Origin: an uncultured Bacteroidota bacterium
Lineage (GTDB): Bacteria > Bacteroidota > Bacteroidia > Bacteroidales > P3
DNA: 64,000 bases
NCBI GenBank assembly: GCA_902784865.1
Contig: CACZWL010000001.1
Location: 1 to 64,000, forward strand
Direction: 5' to 3'
Part shown: positions 60,576 through 64,000 of the stretch, piece by piece
Layout of the letters: every line of letters begins with the position of its first letter
Position numbering within the stretch: the stretch's first letter is position 1
Made by a program: the position numbers and the translations under genes
The notes under the pieces: model-generated
Told to the model about the DNA's origin: nothing
Database searches by the model: none
What the model saw: only the letters and a program-made list of their open reading frames with translations

Positions 60576-61733
60576 TTATTGATTTTTGATTTTTGATTTC
60601 TGATTTTTGAGTGTTTCTTCGTTGGTCAGTGTGTCGAAGAGTGTGTCGAAGAGCGTCCGCAGGCGCGCCTCGTCGCGGATGAGGGCGCGCAGGTCGACCA
60701 GGGGGGCGGCGTTGGAACTGTCGGGGAGCCAGAGTTTGATGTAGCCGCCCTCGGCGTATTTCTCGTGCAGGTGGTCGAGGGTGCGCTGCCAGTGGCCTTC
60801 GCGGTCGAGGGTGGGGTAGTGGCCGAGGCCGTATTCGACGGTGCGGCGCACGATGGTCTCGGGTTCGATGTCGCGGTCGGCTTCGGCCACGATGCATCCC
60901 AGCAGCGACCGCGGCGGCCTTGCGGCCGAGGCGCGGTGGTCCTCGGCAGCCTGGGCGATGAGTTCCACCTCCTCCTCGCTGAACCAGCGTCGCAACTCCC
61001 TGTCGGCGCGTATGATGCGGCCAGAGGCCAGGTGGTGCTCCTCACGCCCTTCGGCAAGCCCCAGGTCATGCATGGCAGCGGCGACGTAAGTGATGGCCGA
61101 TGGCTTCATTGCCATGCTGCGCGCGATGGCCCTGCGTGCATGGTCGCGGCGATGGGCGGGGTCGAAGTGGTCGTAGCGCGGAAGTATCGCTTCTTCAATG
61201 TATTGCTTCAGGTCTGAGGGCACCTCGTCGTAGCGCCACCACTCGTAGGCATCCCTCGGGCCGCCGTCGGGCATGTAGATAATGCCGCTCTTCACAAACC
61301 CCTCGCGCTCAATGATATGTCGCATGGGGCGGTTGGTGGCGTGGGTGTCTACTCGCAGGTAGTCGCTCTGCCCTTTGGCAAAGGCGAAGGCCGCCGCGGC
61401 GATGCCACTGGTGTGCGGCATGGCTGCCAGTCGGTGCAGCGTGCAGTAGGGACGAGTGGGGCTAATCCACCGCCCGTGGTCGATATAGCCATAGGTGGGC
61501 TCCTCGCCGGGCACCAGGGCGAAGGTGCCGATTACAATTTTCAATTTTGAATTTTCAATTAGAAAAGACACTCCCCTCCGCACGTCGGCTTCCACGTCGG
61601 CCCGCGTGGGGTAGCCCACCCACTGGTTCGTGTTGCCGTCGGCGCGCATGACGCTCCGCGAGTGGTCGAACATCTTCAGTATCACATCGATGTCCCCTGA
61701 GGTGGCCTTTCTTATATGGTATTTCGTCTTCAT
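60576..61733 (-). CDS. GNAT acetyltransferase fused to an HD phosphohydrolase domain
   Basis: 385 residues. Residues 1-165 form a GNAT domain (YHIRKATSGDIDVILKMF, LHRLAAMPHTSGIAAAAFAF, DTHATNRPMRHIIEREGF). Residues about 185-370 form an HD domain (DHARRAIARSMAM, AAMHDLGLAEGREEH, AAEDHRAS). Two repeat-derived tracts are visible: ENSKLKIV in the acetyltransferase and the terminal LKNQKSKIKNQ at the stop. Substrates are unknown. Single-chain coupling of acetyl transfer and phosphate hydrolysis is unusual, and a nucleotide-linked small molecule is a guess. Confidence 0.8.
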   Translation of the reverse strand: MKTKYHIRKATSGDIDVILKMFDHSRSVMRADGNTNQWVGYPTRADVEADVRRGVSFLIENSKLKIVIGTFALVPGEEPTYGYIDHGRWISPTRPYCTLHRLAAMPHTSGIAAAAFAFAKGQSDYLRVDTHATNRPMRHIIEREGFVKSGIIYMPDGGPRDAYEWWRYDEVPSDLKQYIEEAILPRYDHFDPAHRRDHARRAIARSMAMKPSAITYVAAAMHDLGLAEGREEHHLASGRIIRADRELRRWFSEEEVELIAQAAEDHRASAARPPRSLLGCIVAEADRDIEPETIVRRTVEYGLGHYPTLDREGHWQRTLDHLHEKYAEGGYIKLWLPDSSNAAPLVDLRALIRDEARLRTLFDTLFDTLTNEETLKNQKSKIKNQ

Positions 61734-61757
61734 CCTATTGTTTTCACTGCAATTTTA

Positions 61758-61773
61758 GTGCCAACATTGGCAC
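61758..61773. promoter_or_regulatory. Palindrome between divergent genes
   Basis: GTGCCAA-CA-TTGGCAC, a perfect 7-bp inverted repeat between the GNAT-HD start (61733) and the YqaA-type start (61798). Possible operator for either gene. Confidence 0.35.
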
Positions 61774-61797
61774 GAATATTGCAGGCAACAGTATAAT

Positions 61798-62238
61798 ATG
61801 TTAGAGCAACTGGGACTTTTCGGCCTTTTTCTGGCCTGCCTGCTTTCGGCCACCATCGTGCCGTTCTCGTCGGAGGCCATCGTGGCGGGCGCCATGGCCC
61901 TAGGCTACAGCCGCTGGGCTATCGTCGCCGTGGCCACCGTGGGCAACACCGTCGGCGGCATGATCAGCTTCTATATGGGCTGGCTCTGCAAGTGGGAATG
62001 GCTCGAGAGGTGGTTCAAAATCAAGCGCGAGAAGATCGAGCGCTTCCGCGTCCACATCGAGAAGTACGGTGTCTGGGCTGCCCTGCTCACCTGGCTCCCC
62101 ATCGTCGGCGACCCCTTGGCCATCGCCATGGGCTTCATGCGCCTGAATCCTTGGTGGACAATGCTGATCATGTTCGTCGGCAAGCTGCTGCGCTACATCG
62201 CCACCTCGGGCCTCCTGAGCCTCACGGGCTGGTTCTAG
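61798..62238 (+). CDS. YqaA/DedA-like membrane protein
   Basis: 146 residues with the VTT-type arrangement: LFGLFLACLLSATIVPFSSE, then VGNTVGGMISFYMGW, an amphipathic basic helix (KIKREKIERFRVHIEKYG) and PIVGDPLAIAMGFMRLNPWW. The family is linked to lipid carrier handling and membrane homeostasis, and this short form corresponds to YqaA. Start at ATG 61798 after TATAAT-like sequence. Single gene. Confidence 0.83.
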   Translation: MLEQLGLFGLFLACLLSATIVPFSSEAIVAGAMALGYSRWAIVAVATVGNTVGGMISFYMGWLCKWEWLERWFKIKREKIERFRVHIEKYGVWAALLTWLPIVGDPLAIAMGFMRLNPWWTMLIMFVGKLLRYIATSGLLSLTGWF

Positions 62239-62289
62239 CCGCAGCGCGGCGATAAATACTTTCCGCTATTGTCCACCCCAAAGTTCCCC

Positions 62290-62345
62290 TATTTTCCCAT
62301 CGTTGGGTAATGATGCGAAAGAGTCGAAGTATTCACCTAGAGAGT
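62290..62345 (+). repeat. Dispersed intergenic repeat, second copy of the 26008 element
   Basis: TTTTCCCATCGTTGGGTAAT, then GCGAAAGAGTCGAAGTATTC, ACCTAGAGAGTACCTACC. Aligns with 26008-26066 base for base over most of its length. It lies in the 783-base gap 62239-63021, which also holds the transposase remnant and a terminator. Confidence 0.8.
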
Positions 62346-62589
62346 ACCTACCGTTCCCCTACCATCCCCCAACCCTTTCGGCAGGTGAAGGCATGCATCG
62401 GTGACGAGATCTGTACGATTCTCATTTCATTCAGGTTTGTTTTAAGCACCCGTACCAACCCTCTGTTGAGGGAAATTAGCATTATAACGTATCATAATTT
62501 TGGATCTTCCGAAAAATGCGTAGGTGAGACACAATAAAAGAAGCTGGCATTTCGTAATGTAGATGCAAAATAAAACTTACGGGATGGAA

Positions 62590-62874
62590 ACCAGCTTCAT
62601 GTATCGCCCGATGCGGTGCGGGTTTACGACCACTTCCATATCATAAAGCTGATGAACGGCAAATTGGACAAGGTCAGACGCGACACATACAACCCTGAAA
62701 CACCACGATGGCATCCTCGCTTGGTATGACTTCCCGATAACCAACGGCAAACTCGAAGGCATCAACAATAAAATCAAAACCATGAAACGCCAAGCCTATG
62801 GCTACAGAGACATGCCTTTCTTTAAACTCAAACTCCTCTCCCTACACGACTCCACCTATCCCTTTAGCGGATGA
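62590..62874 (+). pseudogene. ISL3-family transposase remnant
   Basis: Two pieces in different frames. First, SPDAVRVYDHFHIIKLMNGK then LDKVRRDTY (about 62604-62687), the part after the first catalytic Asp region. Second, HHDGILAWYDFPITNGKLEG then INNKIKTMKRQAYGYRDMPF to the stop TGA at 62872-62874, the C-terminal signature of ISL3 (DDE_Tnp_ISL3) transposases. The middle is deleted and the frame is broken, and no N-terminal half or inverted ends were found, so it is inactive. Confidence 0.75.
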
Positions 62875-62970
62875 ACCAAATATTTTTTCTTTTCGACCCG
62901 GATAGGTATCCGATTCGCCCCGACTTCGGTCGTTCTTATATAGTCTTTATATAGGGCATATTTGGAGACA

Positions 62971-62998
62971 AAAAGAAGTCCACCCCTCGGGGTGGACT
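62971..62998 (-). terminator. Terminator of the porin-like gene
   Basis: Minus strand: GTCCACCCC-GAGG... pairing (palindrome 62979-62998) followed by TTCTTTTT. It lies 23 bases after the stop codon at 63022. Confidence 0.85.
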
Positions 62999-63021
62999 TG
63001 TAGGGTGCAGGATTGCTGCTA

Positions 63022-63759
63022 TTAGAAGTGGAATCCGAGGCGGAGCATGACGGAGCCGACAGACACTTGCGGGCGGCTGGTCTCGGTGGCTTTCTGGGCG
63101 GCGGCGATGGTATTGTCTTCGATGGTGCCGTCGGTGTAGTCGACGTTGTGCTTGCCCATGCCGTAGTAGTAGAGGCCTGCGGAGAAGTAGCGGCCGAAGT
63201 AGGCGCCGGCGCCGAGCGACCAGGCAAAGGCGAAGTTGGGCTTGTAGGAGAATTTGGGTATGCCCTTTCCGTTGCCCTCGGAGGTGATCCAAAGGAAGTC
63301 GGTACCGATGCCGAACTCGCCGTAGGCGCGGATGTCGGGCCAAGGCAGTTCGTCGTAGATGTAGGTGACACCGGCCTGGAAGGGGATGTTGAAATAGGTG
63401 GGGATGGTGAGGTAGGCGATGCTGTATTTGTCGCGCCATTTGCCGGAGATGGTGTTCCAGAGGAAGTCGATGTTGGCATAGGGGGCTACTTCGCCGAGGC
63501 CGACGTCGAAGTGGTAGCTGGCGCGGTAGCCGAGGCCGAAGCCTATGGAGGCGTCTTTGCCGACGGCTTCGTAGCCGAGGGGTACGGTGGCGTCGTGTCC
63601 GATGGTCTCGGAGGCGGCGATGCTCTTGCCGAACTTGCCGGTGGGGATGTTTCCGTTGAGGTAGACAGACTGGTAGAATTTGCGGTCCTGGGCCTGGGCG
63701 GCGGTGCCGATAGCAAGGGCGATGGCTGCGAGGCAGAGGGTGGTTGCGATTTTCTTCAT
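63022..63759 (-). CDS. Outer-membrane beta-barrel (porin-like) protein
   Basis: 245 residues with a signal peptide (IATTLCLAAIALAIGTAAQA). The mature part is strand-rich (GFGLGYRASYHFDVGLGEV, then SYKPNFAFAWSLGAGAYFG) and ends MLRLGFHF with a terminal Phe, as expected for an outer-membrane barrel. No specific family function is recognised. Monocistronic with a clear terminator. Confidence 0.8.
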   Translation of the reverse strand: MKKIATTLCLAAIALAIGTAAQAQDRKFYQSVYLNGNIPTGKFGKSIAASETIGHDATVPLGYEAVGKDASIGFGLGYRASYHFDVGLGEVAPYANIDFLWNTISGKWRDKYSIAYLTIPTYFNIPFQAGVTYIYDELPWPDIRAYGEFGIGTDFLWITSEGNGKGIPKFSYKPNFAFAWSLGAGAYFGRYFSAGLYYYGMGKHNVDYTDGTIEDNTIAAAQKATETSRPQVSVGSVMLRLGFHF

Positions 63760-63787
63760 TTTGTTATGCGTTTTTTGGGGTTATTAT

Positions 63788-64000
63788 TCATTTTTTCTTG
63801 GCTGCGGTTTTGGCCTTGGGTTTGGCAGCGGCCTTGGGTTTGGCAGCGGTCTTGGGTTTTGCCTTGGGCTTGACAGGAGCCAGCTCCTCGTCGGGGATGG
63901 TGGCGTCGAGGGGCGGAATCTCGGCGTCGAGGAATTCATCCTCGATGTCGCGGAGGTCTTCGTCCGAGGGTTCGAAGTCGTCGTCGTTGGGCTCGTCGTC
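63788..64000 (-). CDS. C-terminal end of an acidic then lysine/alanine-rich protein (partial)
   Basis: 71 codons open from the window edge to TGA at 63788-63790. The first 45 residues are very acidic (FEPSDEDLRDIEDEFLDAEI, then PDEEL). The end is a basic tail of KPKAKPKTAAKPKAAAKPKA type followed by KTAAKKK, like histone-H1-type or nucleic-acid-binding tails. The domain before it lies outside the window, so the protein cannot be named. Confidence 0.6.
   Translation of the reverse strand, partial: DDEPNDDDFEPSDEDLRDIEDEFLDAEIPPLDATIPDEELAPVKPKAKPKTAAKPKAAAKPKAKTAAKKK

Noticed and set aside
1..64000. tRNA and rRNA genes
   Set aside because: No cloverleaf with a GGTTCGAATCC-like arm or rRNA core sequence was seen in the intergenic stretches I read; a tRNAscan run would be decisive.

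Overview
The window reads as a Bacteroidota chromosome, most likely a GC-rich member of the Bacteroidales. The evidence is the many TAnnTTTG -7 boxes (often with a TTTG -33 element 19-20 bases upstream) and the lineage-typical gene set: the lipoprotein form of TamA (TamL), DUF6266, DUF5686, a BspA-like leucine-rich-repeat protein with a type IX secretion tail, a Fibrobacter-type paralogous domain protein, and GH3 and GH29 glycosidases. No rRNA, tRNA or CRISPR array was found. I cannot name a genus from the sequence alone.

Layout. 1-7.4 kb: the 3' side of a DUF6266 gene, then an envelope operon (beta-barrel protein, waaA, tamL, EamA transporter) divergent from proS. 7.7-20.0 kb: a visibly AT-richer defence island holding a small ORF plus a Fic protein, a two-gene AAA ATPase/HNH (Septu-like) module, a small acidic protein of host-like composition, a four-gene set (DNA C5-methyltransferase, MORC-type GHKL ATPase, Z1-domain helicase-like protein, PD-(D/E)XK protein), and an AlbA_2/HTH ATPase ending in a 12-bp tandem repeat. 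20.5-26 kb: housekeeping genes (deoD, aqpZ, mtaB, MORN-repeat and DUF2490 proteins) and a candidate small RNA. 26-36 kb: a surface-polymer region with two cytidylyltransferases (IspD/TarI type and TagD type), LicD, an asparagine-synthase-like protein, DUF362, GT2, YfhO and a 7TM-HD phosphodiesterase. 36-50 kb: outer-membrane and secreted proteins and glycosidases, with a collapsed TolC/HlyD/MFS efflux operon at 46.4-47.2 kb. 50-56 kb: a redox/Tat cluster (hemerythrin-like LuxR regulator, polyferredoxin, YitT, Tat-signal aldo-keto reductase, TatA, TatC, lipoprotein). 56-64 kb: alkaline phosphatase, fatty-acid transporter, apt, a GNAT-HD fusion, a YqaA-type protein, a degenerate ISL3-family transposase, a porin-like protein and the 3' end of an acidic/lysine-rich protein.

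Two themes stand out. First, several dispersed non-coding repeat families recur between genes, and low-complexity or palindromic repeats are inserted in frame inside otherwise intact proteins (mtaB, fRMsr, GH3, GH29, AtoE, GNAT-HD, polyferredoxin, signal peptides). Second, the 50-56 kb cluster packages a Tat translocase with two likely Tat clients, one carrying an apparent internal twin-arginine signal after a membrane domain. The defence systems belong to recognisable architectures. The small ORFs coupled to Fic and to the methyltransferase, and the methyltransferase N-terminal extension, are the parts of the island I could not identify.
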